The notes under the pieces were generated by a model that saw only the letters and a list, made by a program, of their open reading frames with translations, was not told the DNA's origin and ran no database searches. 64,000 nt of DNA from Pseudobdellovibrionaceae bacterium. GTDB lineage: Bacteria > Bdellovibrionota > Bdellovibrionia > Bdellovibrionales > Bdellovibrionaceae. Within the stretch, counting starts at the first letter, position 1, and every line of letters begins with the position of its first letter. This document shows positions 27,663-37,291 of this stretch, one piece after another. The position numbers and the translations under genes are program-made. The DNA lies in assembly GCA_030158485.1 (NCBI GenBank), contig JAOASS010000016.1, positions 20,585 to 84,584 of the forward strand, read 5' to 3'.

Positions 27663-27920
27663 TCAATGACCGGGCTTGGTTTCGCTACTTTTAGGATTCA
27701 TAGTTTCCGATCCAAACAAAGTTGAATTCGAATTTTTAAACTTTTCATATTCCTTTCGAGCTTCGTCTTTGCTGTATCCATAGGCTTTTTGAATGCGACC
27801 GATCGCTTCTTCCATATTGCCTTTGAAAAAATCCATGTCACTATCACTTAGCTTTGCCCATTGTTGGCGGATTTTGCCTTTTAGCATATTCCAATTAGCT
27901 TCAGGTATTGTATTTTCCAT
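27663..27920 (-). CDS. CsbD-like stress protein
   Basis: An 85-residue protein with the CsbD pattern: NWNMLKGKIRQQWAKL, then DMDFFKGNMEEAIGRIQKAYGYSKDEARKEYEKF, one to two long amphipathic helices. CsbD-family genes are usually induced by general stress; the molecular role is unclear. GAGGTCAT precedes the ATG. Confidence 0.85.
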   Translation of the reverse strand: MENTIPEANWNMLKGKIRQQWAKLSDSDMDFFKGNMEEAIGRIQKAYGYSKDEARKEYEKFKNSNSTLFGSETMNPKSSETKPGH

Positions 27921-28021
27921 GATGACCTCCTCGAAAATGTTTTGTGGTTCGCGCTAATAGCATAAGATAAGCAAAATGAAGGCCACTTATTTAGAAAAAT
28001 AAAAAATTAGGTTTTTTAAAA

Positions 28022-28426
28022 TTAAGTGTAAGAAAATTTGATATCTAACAATATATCTGAACTTAAACTGCACTTAACAGGACAGTTTATAGCAGCGCTT
28101 TCCAAATTATTTCGTGCGATCTCATTTAAGTGCTTTGGCATTTCAATAGAAGCTGTAAGCTTTCCAATTCTTCGTGGATTTGCAGCCATTTCTTTAATGA
28201 TGCGTACTTTTGAGCCCGAGATGTCCCAACCATTTTGGTCAGATTGGATGCCCATAACTGTTAACATACAGGCTCCTAATGAACTAGCCATCAAGTCTGT
28301 CGGAGAAAATGTTTGGCCTCGGCCATTATTATCTTTTGGGGCATCTGTTGAGATGACAGATTGAGAAGGAGCATGAATTATTTCACAATGTTTTTCACCA
28401 TTATAAACAATTGTCATTTCGACCAA
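28022..28426 (-). CDS. OsmC/Ohr-family protein
   Basis: About 134 residues. Blocks typical of OsmC are FSPTDLMASSLGACMLTVMG (with the first peroxidatic Cys) and AAINCPVKCSLSS (the second Cys), so it likely reduces organic peroxides with two cysteines. The frame extends up to 28459, but TTG at 28426 has a GAGGGGG site 6 bases upstream; ATG at 28417 is also possible. The upstream acyltransferase stop lies immediately before, so the genes are joined. Confidence 0.85.
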   Translation of the reverse strand: MVEMTIVYNGEKHCEIIHAPSQSVISTDAPKDNNGRGQTFSPTDLMASSLGACMLTVMGIQSDQNGWDISGSKVRIIKEMAANPRRIGKLTASIEMPKHLNEIARNNLESAAINCPVKCSLSSDILLDIKFSYT

Positions 28427-28427
28427 C

Positions 28428-29255
28428 TTAAACCCCCTCTGCTTGAGGACAAAGAACACTTTCAGTTGTCATTTTAACGGGAACAAACTTTTCACTGATC
28501 ATTTGATGAAGTTTATTTGCAACTTCAGCGCGTTCCATTTCAAGAGTTGTATGAACGGGTTCTAAAAATTTTATTTCAACATCAACATACTTTAACGAAA
28601 GGGCTTTGACCATAGCAACAACAAAGGGGATGTCGCCGTACCAACAAACATGATCTCGATTTTTTAAAGTGAAATCTTCACCTTCAATAGATTTAAAATT
28701 AAAAACATACGGTAAAATGGGCACTCCGGCATAGGCGGCAGCTGTCATTAATGTCCGCTTAAAAGGTAGTACGTGCTCGCCATTATGAGATGTAGCTTCT
28801 GGATACAAGCAAACGTTGAAGCCTTCTTTAAGGGAATTAATAATTTGCTGAAGCTCTTGTTGAATTCCCATGCGACTTCGTCTTTCAACATAAATACATC
28901 CAGCCATTTCAGTCAAAAGACCTAAGACTGGAGTTTGTCTCATTTCTAGAGAAGTGACGAATAATAAAGGTCTGAGAGAGCCACTTGCGAGAATATCAAT
29001 AAATCCTAAGTGATTACCAACAATCAGCCCTGGAGCGCCTTGGGGTGGTGGATTTATAACAAAAACACGAATACCTAAAGTCTTGCAACAAAGGCTGGTG
29101 ATTTGGTGAATCGAGCGAGAAAACTGCCTTTTTCTTTCGATAGGGTCTTTCACAAAAGCATTAATTTTAAAGCCACGAATTGTGTGAATGGCCGCATAAG
29201 ATGAAAAAAGAAGAAAACGAAAAATAATTCTGAGGGGTCTTAATATAATTTCCAC
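28428..29255 (-). CDS. 1-acyl-glycerol-3-phosphate acyltransferase-like (PlsC/OlsA) enzyme
   Basis: PlsC-fold acyltransferase with the NHxxxxD catalytic block (VGNHLGFIDIL), a substrate-binding YPEATSHNG segment and a nearby GVPILPYV block. One or two hydrophobic segments at the N-terminus suggest inner-membrane association. Paired with the OlsB-like gene just upstream, it could add the second acyl chain to lyso-ornithine lipid (OlsA role); a phosphatidic-acid role is the alternative. The start is GTG at 29255. Confidence 0.8.
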   Translation of the reverse strand: MEIILRPLRIIFRFLLFSSYAAIHTIRGFKINAFVKDPIERKRQFSRSIHQITSLCCKTLGIRVFVINPPPQGAPGLIVGNHLGFIDILASGSLRPLLFVTSLEMRQTPVLGLLTEMAGCIYVERRSRMGIQQELQQIINSLKEGFNVCLYPEATSHNGEHVLPFKRTLMTAAAYAGVPILPYVFNFKSIEGEDFTLKNRDHVCWYGDIPFVVAMVKALSLKYVDVEIKFLEPVHTTLEMERAEVANKLHQMISEKFVPVKMTTESVLCPQAEGV

Positions 29256-29286
29256 GATTCTAAATTAGAATCCCTCGGACTCAAGG

Positions 29287-30129
29287 TCAAGAATCTGTCT
29301 TATGGCGCTGCCCAAGAGACCGATTTAAGTCCTCTCTTTGTAGTATCGTCAAAAAATCGAGACAATTGAAGTCTTCATCCCAAGCGGGCTCGCCTCCGAA
29401 AAAAGAGCCTAATTTTAAATAATCTTTGCAGATATTTGGAATAAGACTCTCAGCTTCAATTCGTTCTTCAAGAGTGAGCGATCTTTTAAAATGAGATTCC
29501 CAAGCTTCAAAATCTGGCATTTTATAGGCTAATTGAGGTGGCGAAAAATATTCAGGTGCATATTTTCTTTCCTCAAAAAAATAGCGGTGCAAGAGTGCCG
29601 CTTGTCTTGCTGTTTTGACTTGAAAACTGGCGCAACCAAATAGTAATTGAGCATGAATTTTGCTCATATAGTCTGCGATTCCTTTCCAAAGAAGAGATAT
29701 CACGACACCCCGTCGGTATTCTTTTTTTATACAGGCTCTTCCGAGCTCAACTTTGACTCCTGCTGTTGCAAAAATTCGTTCGATATTAAATTCTCGTGCT
29801 GAATAGGATTTGTCGCAAGATTGTGATGAATTAAGTCGATAGGTTCCTGCAACTGTATTTGATTTTTCATCAATAATGAGCAAGTGATCGCAGTGGAAAT
29901 CGTACTGATCGATATCACAGCCCGCTACTTTTTTTGAGCCTTTTAGTTCTTTGTAGTAAACTTCGTAACGAAGTTGAAATGATTGTTTCAATTCGTTAAT
30001 TGAGTCTGCAGTTTTAATCCTGAATGAGCCAATTTTATAGTTGAGATAAATTTTAGGTTCAAATTGATGGATATTATGAAGCCTTAAGTAATAGTATTCT
30101 TGAAATGCATCCGTTACTTTTTGAAACAT
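29287..30129 (-). CDS. GNAT N-acyltransferase, OlsB-like
   Basis: A 280-residue member of the hemolysin/OlsB-like acyltransferase group. Visible blocks are SFQLRYEVYYKELKG, FDFHCDHLLIID-like DFHCDHLLII, EFNIERIF and VELGRACIKKEYRRG, matching the acyl-ACP-dependent GNAT fold that N-acylates ornithine. With the PlsC-like gene downstream it suggests ornithine lipid synthesis. ATG at 30129 with AAGGGGG upstream was preferred over an earlier in-frame start at 30165. Confidence 0.75.
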   Translation of the reverse strand: MFQKVTDAFQEYYYLRLHNIHQFEPKIYLNYKIGSFRIKTADSINELKQSFQLRYEVYYKELKGSKKVAGCDIDQYDFHCDHLLIIDEKSNTVAGTYRLNSSQSCDKSYSAREFNIERIFATAGVKVELGRACIKKEYRRGVVISLLWKGIADYMSKIHAQLLFGCASFQVKTARQAALLHRYFFEERKYAPEYFSPPQLAYKMPDFEAWESHFKRSLTLEERIEAESLIPNICKDYLKLGSFFGGEPAWDEDFNCLDFLTILQREDLNRSLGQRHKTDS

Positions 30130-30211
30130 AAATGCCCCCTTGATGAAAATATTGTGGCACTTCAATGTCGAGAATTAGTTAGGGGAATATTGTCATTAAG
30201 TTGAGATATGA

Positions 30212-31201
30212 TTAGTTCTTGATATGAGCCGAGCTAGCTTTGCGAAGCCTTTCAAGGACGGGCTCCCATTCAGAGGAATTCATATACTCTTGATATTGAA
30301 AGACGATGCAATCAGAATTATTTTCGCTCATTCTTCTTAATTCAGCGTAAAGAATTCGAGCGGCTTCTCTGGCTAGCGGAGGAAGAATCAGTTCTTCAAT
30401 TTGAGTTAATTGGGAGGGCTTAATAATTGTAACGCCTTCGACTTCTGATGGCAGTTCTTTCAATTTTTGATTTAATTTAATAATCAGATCGGAAGCGATA
30501 GACCCTTCAATCCAAAATAAAGGTTTTGCCGGCATATAGTGATATTTCATGTGCCCAGGCGATTCATTTTTTGATATTTTATTCTTCCAAGTAAATGGAA
30601 TGGACTTATTTCGTAAATGATTCTGAATATCCTCAGCCAAGATTTGGCCAGGTCTTAAGATCGCAAGTTCATTTCCATCGATTAATAAAACTGTTGATTC
30701 GATACCAATCTGTGAAGACCCACCATCAATAATCGGAACTAATCCTGAGAATTCAACTTCGACATGGTGGGCGCAAGTGGGACTTGTGCGCCCGAATAGA
30801 TTAGCGCTTGGCGCTGCAAATGGGTTTTTAAATTTTCTTAAAATTTCAAGTGCTATTGGATGCTGTGGACACCTGAGGCCCACTCTTTCAAGACCTGCCG
30901 TAATAAGATTAGAAATAAGTTCATTTTTTTTAAGTACTAATGTTAAAGGTCCAGGCCAAAAATTTTCAGATAAAGATTCTGCGATCTGAGGCCATTCGGA
31001 AGTTAAAGTTTGGGCTTGTTTTGAGTTTTCAACATGAACAATGAGTGGATCAAAAAAAGGTCTTTTTTTAACTTCAAAAATTTTCTTTAAAGCAACTTCC
31101 GACGTAATTGATGCCGCAAGACCGTAGACGGTTTCTGTTGGAATCGCAACAATTTCATTTTTTCTTAGTAAGGCAACAGCCTGGTCAGTTGTTACAAGCA
31201 T
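30212..31201 (-). CDS. L-threonylcarbamoyladenylate synthase (Sua5 type)
   Basis: Makes threonylcarbamoyl-AMP for the t6A37 modification of ANN-decoding tRNAs. The YrdC domain (about 1-190) has PTETVYGLAA, KKRPFFDPL, and APSANLFGRTSPT. A C-terminal Sua5 domain (about 210-329), linked by a segment with SPGHMKYHYMP, makes it Sua5 rather than short TsaC. It starts 10 bases downstream of the YbbP gene and may share its transcript. Confidence 0.93.
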   Translation of the reverse strand: MLVTTDQAVALLRKNEIVAIPTETVYGLAASITSEVALKKIFEVKKRPFFDPLIVHVENSKQAQTLTSEWPQIAESLSENFWPGPLTLVLKKNELISNLITAGLERVGLRCPQHPIALEILRKFKNPFAAPSANLFGRTSPTCAHHVEVEFSGLVPIIDGGSSQIGIESTVLLIDGNELAILRPGQILAEDIQNHLRNKSIPFTWKNKISKNESPGHMKYHYMPAKPLFWIEGSIASDLIIKLNQKLKELPSEVEGVTIIKPSQLTQIEELILPPLAREAARILYAELRRMSENNSDCIVFQYQEYMNSSEWEPVLERLRKASSAHIKN

Positions 31202-31210
31202 TTGTCTAAG

Positions 31211-33724
31211 TTACTCTTCTTTTTTTAGAAAGACGAAAGAATTTTTTTTGTAAGAAGAAGTTGTCATGACTTTTACAATGAACAAACCTATAAACAGGAC
31301 AATCCCTGTAATTTGGACAGCTGTCGAAAAGACGGGGCTGTACCCAACCTTAAAGATTTGATCAACTATAAAGTAAGAAATAATGTAACTAGCTCCCAAG
31401 CCAATAATCAAAGAAATTGAAGACAAGAGAAAAACTTCAGCGATTCTTGTTTTTAAAATTTGATTGATTTGCGAACCTAATATTTTAAGAAGATGAACTT
31501 CTTGGGCTCTTCTCAAGCTTTCAGATGATAATAAAAAAATTAACGCTAAAAGTCCTGTTATAAAAGAAAGACTTGTCATGAGTTTGAGGGCGCCGCTGAC
31601 ACGATTTAAGTTTTGAACAATATCACGAATAAGTCTTTCAACATCAATCAAGGAAACATTAGCAAATTTTTGGGATATTGATTTCATCAGTTCAGATTTT
31701 TGTTTTGAATCAAGAGCTGGCAGTGCCGCTAAATGTGTCTGCGGAGCCTCATTTAGAATACCATCTTGAAATAAAATGAAGAAGTTAGGTTCAAAACGAC
31801 TCCAGCGAACTTCTCTGATGTTTTTTATCTGACCTTGAACTTCAATTCCTTGAACGTCGAATGTGAGAACATCGTCAATTGATAGCTCAAGTCTTTCGGC
31901 ATAACTTTTTTCTATCGATATATAAGGATACTTTTGTGATTTATCGTAGGTAAGAGAAAAAGTTTCGCCTTCGACGATCTTATCTCCTGATTGAAATTTA
32001 TTTCTGTAAGTAAGGTTAATTGATCTATTTTTAATTTGCGCTTCATTTTCCTCTTCTCTTGTCACAAAAGTTCCTGTTTTTTCTTCACGCTCGAACGGTA
32101 AATTGTTAATTTTCAGAATTCGACCTCTAATCAGAGGAGAAGTCGCTTGAGGTTCAATTTTTCTGTCTTTTAAAAAAGAAAGAACGTTTTCGTATTGTTC
32201 TTGTTGAATATCGAACATAAAAATGGAAGGCGTGGATTTATTTTGATCCAAACTCATCATAGATTGTAGGCTCGATTGAATTTGTGGCATCAGATTCAAA
32301 AGTGCAGAGCAAACGCCAACAGTGACAATAAAAGCCCAACTAGCAGTTGTTTGTCTTGATAGGGATTTTGTTGCGTATGACATCATCCAATTCTTCCAAT
32401 GATAAGCTTTTAAAATTTTAAGTAAAAGCCATCCAATTAAAATCAATGCCGAGCATATTGATAAAATCGCAAGGAAAAAGAAAGATCCATTTTTCCAAGA
32501 TCGACTTGCAAAAATGGCAAAGGGCCAGATGAGCAAAAGCAGCGGTAAGAAAAATTTGATTCCTTTCTGATTAGAAATCATTTCGTCTTTGATTAGTCTA
32601 GAGAGTGGCGAATTGGATCTTTCGTAAGGAAAAGTGAGTACTCCGAGTAAAATAAACTGACATACAAGAATAATTGAAACTTCTTTGAATGTGACAACAA
32701 ATGTAAAGTCAGTTGCAAACCATTCGCGAATCGAGCTTTCCACAACTGGAGTGCTTATGATGACAAGTAATGTGGATAAAGCCGTGGAAAGTATGGCAAT
32801 CAGGATGGACTGAATGAATTCGATCAGTTGAATATGGTAAGTAGGCATGCCAAATACTGCAAGTGCGGCTTTTTCTTTTTGTTGTTCCGAAGACCAAATT
32901 TGTAAAAGATAAAAAAGGCTTAAACTACAGAAAAGTAAAGAAACTAAACTAGTCAGCCCTAAAAAATCTGAAAGTCTTTGGGTCGGACCAGATAAATCAT
33001 CGGGTAAACTTTTGTATGTTGTGACATCAATACCAGGATCTTTAAGAACTTTTTTGAGTTGATCTGAAAGCTGTATAACATCAATATCAGGATTTAATTT
33101 AACGAGTTGAATCGAGCTAAAAGTACTTCCGAATTGAATTAATTCTGTTTTTTTAAGATTATCGATGTGTATAAAAATTCGGGGAGCTAGGCTAGCCAGT
33201 CGAAAAGTTTGAGTTTGATCTTCTGTTATGAAGTCACTTACGTTCAGTTCTGCAGAGCCGAGCTTTACTTTTTCATTTATCTTAAGATTCATGAGATCTT
33301 TGAATTCGGAGTAAGCCCAAATTTCAGGTCCTTTAAGCTGTTGGATTGATTGACCCTGTTCAAGCTTAATTGTCCCGTAAAATGGGTAGAGATCATCTAT
33401 GACTCGAACTTGCACCAGGCGGCTTTCTGTGGAAGTCGTCATCATGGCAAAAAATTCATAGGATTCAGAAATAACACCTTTATCTTGAACTTCTTGCTTA
33501 AAAAGAATCAGTTCTTCATTTGTGAATTCTCTGCGGACATCAATTGTCAGGTCGGCCGATAGAATTTTTCGAGCATTATTTTCTAAGCGTTGTTTAATAC
33601 TTGTTTGAGTACTTTCGCTTAAAAGCCAGCCCCAGAAGCCTAAGCAAAGAAAAAATGAAGTCGTTAAGATTTGGATTTTCTTACGCCAAAATTTTTTGAG
33701 GCTATAAGACAAAATAAATTTCAT
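31211..33724 (-). CDS. ybbP: ABC transporter permease, YbbP/FtsX-like
   Basis: An 837-residue FtsX-superfamily permease with an N-terminal membrane helix, a large periplasmic domain (about 40-240), a core of several helices, a second soluble domain (about 490-680) and three terminal helices. It overlaps the ATPase gene by 4 bases (ATGA), and that gene overlaps a tesA-like gene, reproducing the tesA-ybbA-ybbP grouping. The exported substrate is not established for the family; lipids or fatty acids are suggested by the context. Confidence 0.8.
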   Translation of the reverse strand: MKFILSYSLKKFWRKKIQILTTSFFLCLGFWGWLLSESTQTSIKQRLENNARKILSADLTIDVRREFTNEELILFKQEVQDKGVISESYEFFAMMTTSTESRLVQVRVIDDLYPFYGTIKLEQGQSIQQLKGPEIWAYSEFKDLMNLKINEKVKLGSAELNVSDFITEDQTQTFRLASLAPRIFIHIDNLKKTELIQFGSTFSSIQLVKLNPDIDVIQLSDQLKKVLKDPGIDVTTYKSLPDDLSGPTQRLSDFLGLTSLVSLLFCSLSLFYLLQIWSSEQQKEKAALAVFGMPTYHIQLIEFIQSILIAILSTALSTLLVIISTPVVESSIREWFATDFTFVVTFKEVSIILVCQFILLGVLTFPYERSNSPLSRLIKDEMISNQKGIKFFLPLLLLIWPFAIFASRSWKNGSFFFLAILSICSALILIGWLLLKILKAYHWKNWMMSYATKSLSRQTTASWAFIVTVGVCSALLNLMPQIQSSLQSMMSLDQNKSTPSIFMFDIQQEQYENVLSFLKDRKIEPQATSPLIRGRILKINNLPFEREEKTGTFVTREEENEAQIKNRSINLTYRNKFQSGDKIVEGETFSLTYDKSQKYPYISIEKSYAERLELSIDDVLTFDVQGIEVQGQIKNIREVRWSRFEPNFFILFQDGILNEAPQTHLAALPALDSKQKSELMKSISQKFANVSLIDVERLIRDIVQNLNRVSGALKLMTSLSFITGLLALIFLLSSESLRRAQEVHLLKILGSQINQILKTRIAEVFLLSSISLIIGLGASYIISYFIVDQIFKVGYSPVFSTAVQITGIVLFIGLFIVKVMTTSSYKKNSFVFLKKEE

Positions 33725-34380
33725 GAATGAATAATACCTTGATGTAATTTAAGCTCATGATCACATTTTGCAGCTAGTTCTTCATTATGAGTTACAATCA
33801 CAGAAGTGAGGTTGTGTTTTCGAACTAATTGAAAATAAAGGCTCATGACTTTTTCACCAGTTTCAGAATCAAGACTGCCCGTGGGTTCATCGGCCAAAAG
33901 AACAAGTGGCTTAGTAACAAGTCCTCTTGCGATAGCAACCCGTTGGCATTCTCCACCGCTTAGTTCACCCGGGTAGTGATCAAGCCTGTGGGATAATCCG
34001 ACTTCATCAAGTAAAAATCTGGCTTCTTTTTCAGCATTTTTTAATTTTAAAATTTGCAAAGGAAGCATGACATTTTCAACGGCCGTGAGATGAGGAATTA
34101 AATAATAATTTTGAAATATCAGTGAAACATTTTGAGCTCGAAAAATATTTTGTTCTTTGAATGGCATAGAGAAAATATCTTTTTGATTATATAGAACTTG
34201 GCCTGAGCTGGGTTTATCTAGGCCCGACAAAAGTCCTAGCAGAGTACTTTTACCGCTTCCTGAGTGTCCTGTAATCGCAATAATTTGACCTTTTTCGACT
34301 TTGAAGCTTAATCCTTTTAGAATTTCAAGAGAGCTTTGTTTCGTTTTAAAAGACTTATGTAGATTTATGACTTCAATCAT
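33721..34380 (-). CDS. ybbA: ABC transporter ATP-binding protein, YbbA/LolD-like
   Basis: A 219-residue ATPase with Walker A GHSGSGKS, signature LSGGECQRVAIARGL and Walker B LLADEPTGSLD, the MacB/LolD branch that powers FtsX-like permeases. Both ends overlap their neighbours by 4 bases, so stoichiometric production with the permease is expected. Confidence 0.92.
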   Translation of the reverse strand: MIEVINLHKSFKTKQSSLEILKGLSFKVEKGQIIAITGHSGSGKSTLLGLLSGLDKPSSGQVLYNQKDIFSMPFKEQNIFRAQNVSLIFQNYYLIPHLTAVENVMLPLQILKLKNAEKEARFLLDEVGLSHRLDHYPGELSGGECQRVAIARGLVTKPLVLLADEPTGSLDSETGEKVMSLYFQLVRKHNLTSVIVTHNEELAAKCDHELKLHQGIIHS

Positions 34381-34982
34381 AATTCACTCTTGATAGTATT
34401 GTAGACGGTATCTGCGATCATGGCATGTCCCTTAGGGTTGGGATGAATTCCATCCCGTTGGTTTAAATCAGTATTTCCAGCAACACCTTCTAGTAAAAAC
34501 GGAATTAATTTGATTTTGTGCTTCACTGCTAAATGGGCAAAAACTTTTTCAAATTGATCTCGATTTTTACCTTTATAATTTGGTGGCATTTTCATTCCTG
34601 CCAATATGACTTTAACTTGTGCTTTTCTCAAAAGTAGAATGGCTTGGTCTAGGTTTTTTTCAGTGGCCTCTGTTGCGAGACCCCGCAAGCCATCATTAGC
34701 TCCAAGTGCTAAGATTACAATTTCAGGAGGATTTTTTAAAACCCACCGGACTCTTGATGGAGCAGATGCGGAAGTCGATCCGCTGATTCCGTGATTCAAA
34801 ATCTGCCAATTTTTCCCATCTTTCTGGACTTTTATCTGGAGAAGATGGGGAAAAGCATCGTCAGCTTTTACGCCCAGACCTTCCGTCAGAGAATCTCCTA
34901 TGATTACAAGTGTTTGTATTGGCTTTGGGGAAGCGTGAGCGATTGCCATAAAAGAAAATAATAGTAAAACGAGTGTATTCAT
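34377..34982 (-). CDS. tesA: SGNH/GDSL esterase, TesA-like
   Basis: Signal peptide, then the four SGNH blocks: IGDSLTEG (Ser31), a Gly in block II, GANDG (Asn) and DGIHPNPKGH (Asp and His). TesA-type enzymes hydrolyse acyl thioesters and lysophospholipids in the periplasm. It is the first gene of a three-gene operon with the YbbA and YbbP-like transporter. Confidence 0.9.
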   Translation of the reverse strand: MNTLVLLLFSFMAIAHASPKPIQTLVIIGDSLTEGLGVKADDAFPHLLQIKVQKDGKNWQILNHGISGSTSASAPSRVRWVLKNPPEIVILALGANDGLRGLATEATEKNLDQAILLLRKAQVKVILAGMKMPPNYKGKNRDQFEKVFAHLAVKHKIKLIPFLLEGVAGNTDLNQRDGIHPNPKGHAMIADTVYNTIKSEL

Positions 34983-35068
34983 TATTGTGGTTATCGTAAC
35001 TTAAAATTTTAAAATTGAAAACATGCAGTGAGACTTCTTATAATGAAATAAGAGTATGCTGGAGGGAT

Positions 35069-35602
35069 ATGTCTCATTCGCTATCGTCCATCAGGTCGTT
35101 GCTTTTAAATGCGAGCTACGAACCGATGCGAATCGTCAGCTGGCAAAAAGCACTCATTTTATGGTTCCAAGGCAAAGTTGAAGTCTTGGAATACCATACT
35201 GTATTTGCTCGCTCAGTTTCATCAAGTTTTAAACTGCCAAGTGTTTTAAGGCTTAAAAGTTATGTTCGAAATCGAACAACAACGCATGTCAGGTTTTGTC
35301 GAGAAAATGTTTATATTCGTGATAACTATACATGTCAGTACTGTGGAAATCGATTTGGTACAAAACACCTGACTTTAGATCATGTGATGCCAGTTTCTCG
35401 AGAAGGAAAAAAAGATTGGTACAATGTTGTATCGGCTTGTCGATCGTGTAATCAAAAAAAGGCAAACAAAACCCCGATTGAAGCACGAATGCCACTTTTG
35501 AAAGAGCCTAAGATTCCAGCTTGGCTACCGATTACAGATTTTACTTTCGGTGGCGACGAAATTCCAATTGTTTGGAAACAATATTTAAGGTTATCGGGAT
35601 AG
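35069..35602 (+). CDS. HNH endonuclease family protein
   Basis: The protein begins with a LLLNASYEPMRIVSW block typical of a widespread HNH group, then the nuclease core CQYCG, LTLDHVMPVSREGKKDWYNVV and CRSCNQKK, i.e. the HNH metal site with two Cys pairs that bind structural zinc. No signal peptide is seen. ATG at 35069 follows GGAGGGAT; an earlier frame start at 35015 was rejected. Target (DNA scavenging, repair or defence) is not evident. Confidence 0.85.
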   Translation: MSHSLSSIRSLLLNASYEPMRIVSWQKALILWFQGKVEVLEYHTVFARSVSSSFKLPSVLRLKSYVRNRTTTHVRFCRENVYIRDNYTCQYCGNRFGTKHLTLDHVMPVSREGKKDWYNVVSACRSCNQKKANKTPIEARMPLLKEPKIPAWLPITDFTFGGDEIPIVWKQYLRLSG

Positions 35603-35644
35603 GTCTCGATAAAGTCATGTACAAGAGATTTAATCCCCGATAAC
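35590..35644 (+). other. Long imperfect hairpin between the HNH and deaminase genes
   Basis: GTTATCGGGAT (35590-35600) pairs with ATCCCCGATAAC (35633-35644) with one bulged C. Inside, TCTC and GAGA can pair. It overlaps the HNH stop and ends 16 bases before the deaminase start. It lacks a T-run, so it may be a leader structure rather than a terminator. Confidence 0.45.
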
Positions 35645-35659
35645 ATTTTCAATTAATAC

Positions 35660-37291
35660 ATGAAAAAAGAAAAAGCACTGCTAAATGCAGTAACAGAAAT
35701 TATTAGTGAGACCAACGGCATTGGTCTTTTGGATACTTTAGATCTCTTGATTTCATCTGATTTGCCTGAAAAATCATTAGAAGCATTTGAATCTGTTTTA
35801 GAGTTCCGACAAATGGTGGATCAATTTCGAATCAATAAGCTTTCGATCAGTTCACTTCTTGCGCATTCAGTATCTCAATCCTTGTTTGAATTTTTTCGAC
35901 AAGTTCCATTGAAATACAGGGAAGAGCACACCCATTTAACAGGCGCTGTCACGGCGGACTTTGTTTATCCTCGGCTTATGAAACTTTTAGAAGGTCCACA
36001 TAAGGCCTTGTACGAAAAAAAAATCACTGATGTTTACGGCCCTGATGCTTTACCTATTAAGACCGTAGATGATGTTGATCGATTGATGCGACTAAAAGAA
36101 AACGAAGGTTTTTCAGCTTACCTTAACATACTCTATATTCCACAACTCGTTTTTATCAGCCGTGAAGCACATGTGGCTGCAGCAGAACATATTGCTCATG
36201 AATTGTATCATAAATATAATGTGGGATTCATTCGGCTCAAGTTTTCATTGTCTCGAGCAACATCTTCAAGCTCTGAACAAATTCCAGGTATCGATGAAGT
36301 CACACCTGAAGATGTAGTACTAGGTCTTTACGAAGGATTTGAAAATTTTAAGAAAAAATGTCCTGACTTTGATTATGTTTTATCTCCCTCTTTTCGCAAA
36401 GAAGCTCACAGATTTAATTCAGCGAAATATAAGAATCGTAAAGAAGATTTTTTAGCTCAAGTTAACGAAATTTTAAGAATTATTGATAAGCATCCTTTCT
36501 TGGAAAAATATTTATGTGATGTCGATACGGTAGGTGACGAAAAAGAGCTTTATCGAAAAGAACATTTCAATGAACTTCAAGTCGGCTTTAGAAAGCTGCA
36601 ATATCGTGGATTTAATTTGCGGTCTCACCATGGTGAAACTTTTCATACTTTAAAAAAAGGAATTCAAGCAGTAGATAATGCGATGAATATTTGGCACATC
36701 GATACGCTTGAACATGGCGTGAGTTTAGGTATTAATCCGAATTTTTATTTTCACAGGCTTTATCAAGAAGTAATTAAAAAGAATCAACATGGCGATAAGA
36801 TTGTGCCACAGGATAGTTACTATCGTGAAATCGTCGAACTTGACTGGGGAATTTATAAGCCAATTCTAGATAAATTATTATCAGGCGAAAAGCTTTCAGA
36901 AGAAGAGCATATTAACCTAGTTAAAGCGAAATTTCATACTGCACGAGAAGTAGAACATTATCAGCACGATGTTCTGAATAGACTCATTGATAAAGGTGTA
37001 ACTCTTGTTTCCCTTCCATCTTCAAATAACAAACTTACAGGCCAATTTGAAGATTACAAAGATCATCCTTTCTCTTGGTGGGAAAAAAAGGGCGTCAGCC
37101 TTGGGATTGGCACTGATAATTATGTGACCTTAAATACAAATTTTATCCAAGAACTTTTAATTCTTCTTTTAACTGATCCTGAAGATTTGAAAATTACTAA
37201 ACTCATAATGGTTGCAACTGGTGAATCTCGTCGACCGTACATTAGCCACCATCTTTGGAAGATGAGAAAAACAATTCTTTATGGGTCTTGA
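35660..37291 (+). CDS. Adenosine/AMP-deaminase-fold metal hydrolase
   Basis: The metal and catalytic residues of the adenosine deaminase family are all visible: EEHTHLTG (HxH, His90 and His92), RSHHGE (His and the catalytic Glu), DTLEHGV (His) and GIGTDN (Asp). At 543 residues it is much longer than adenosine deaminase (about 340), with extra N-terminal and internal segments, more like AMP deaminases in size. It probably deaminates a purine compound in the cytoplasm. The end overlaps the AmpG-like gene by 11 bases. Confidence 0.8.
   Translation: MKKEKALLNAVTEIISETNGIGLLDTLDLLISSDLPEKSLEAFESVLEFRQMVDQFRINKLSISSLLAHSVSQSLFEFFRQVPLKYREEHTHLTGAVTADFVYPRLMKLLEGPHKALYEKKITDVYGPDALPIKTVDDVDRLMRLKENEGFSAYLNILYIPQLVFISREAHVAAAEHIAHELYHKYNVGFIRLKFSLSRATSSSSEQIPGIDEVTPEDVVLGLYEGFENFKKKCPDFDYVLSPSFRKEAHRFNSAKYKNRKEDFLAQVNEILRIIDKHPFLEKYLCDVDTVGDEKELYRKEHFNELQVGFRKLQYRGFNLRSHHGETFHTLKKGIQAVDNAMNIWHIDTLEHGVSLGINPNFYFHRLYQEVIKKNQHGDKIVPQDSYYREIVELDWGIYKPILDKLLSGEKLSEEEHINLVKAKFHTAREVEHYQHDVLNRLIDKGVTLVSLPSSNNKLTGQFEDYKDHPFSWWEKKGVSLGIGTDNYVTLNTNFIQELLILLLTDPEDLKITKLIMVATGESRRPYISHHLWKMRKTILYGS

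Noticed and set aside
28038..28364. 108-codon plus-strand frame inside the OsmC gene
   Set aside because: Antisense to a gene with both conserved OsmC cysteine blocks; judged a shadow.
35603..35659. Purine riboswitch before the deaminase-like gene
   Set aside because: The hairpin is real, but the conserved junction and loop sequences of purine riboswitches are missing.
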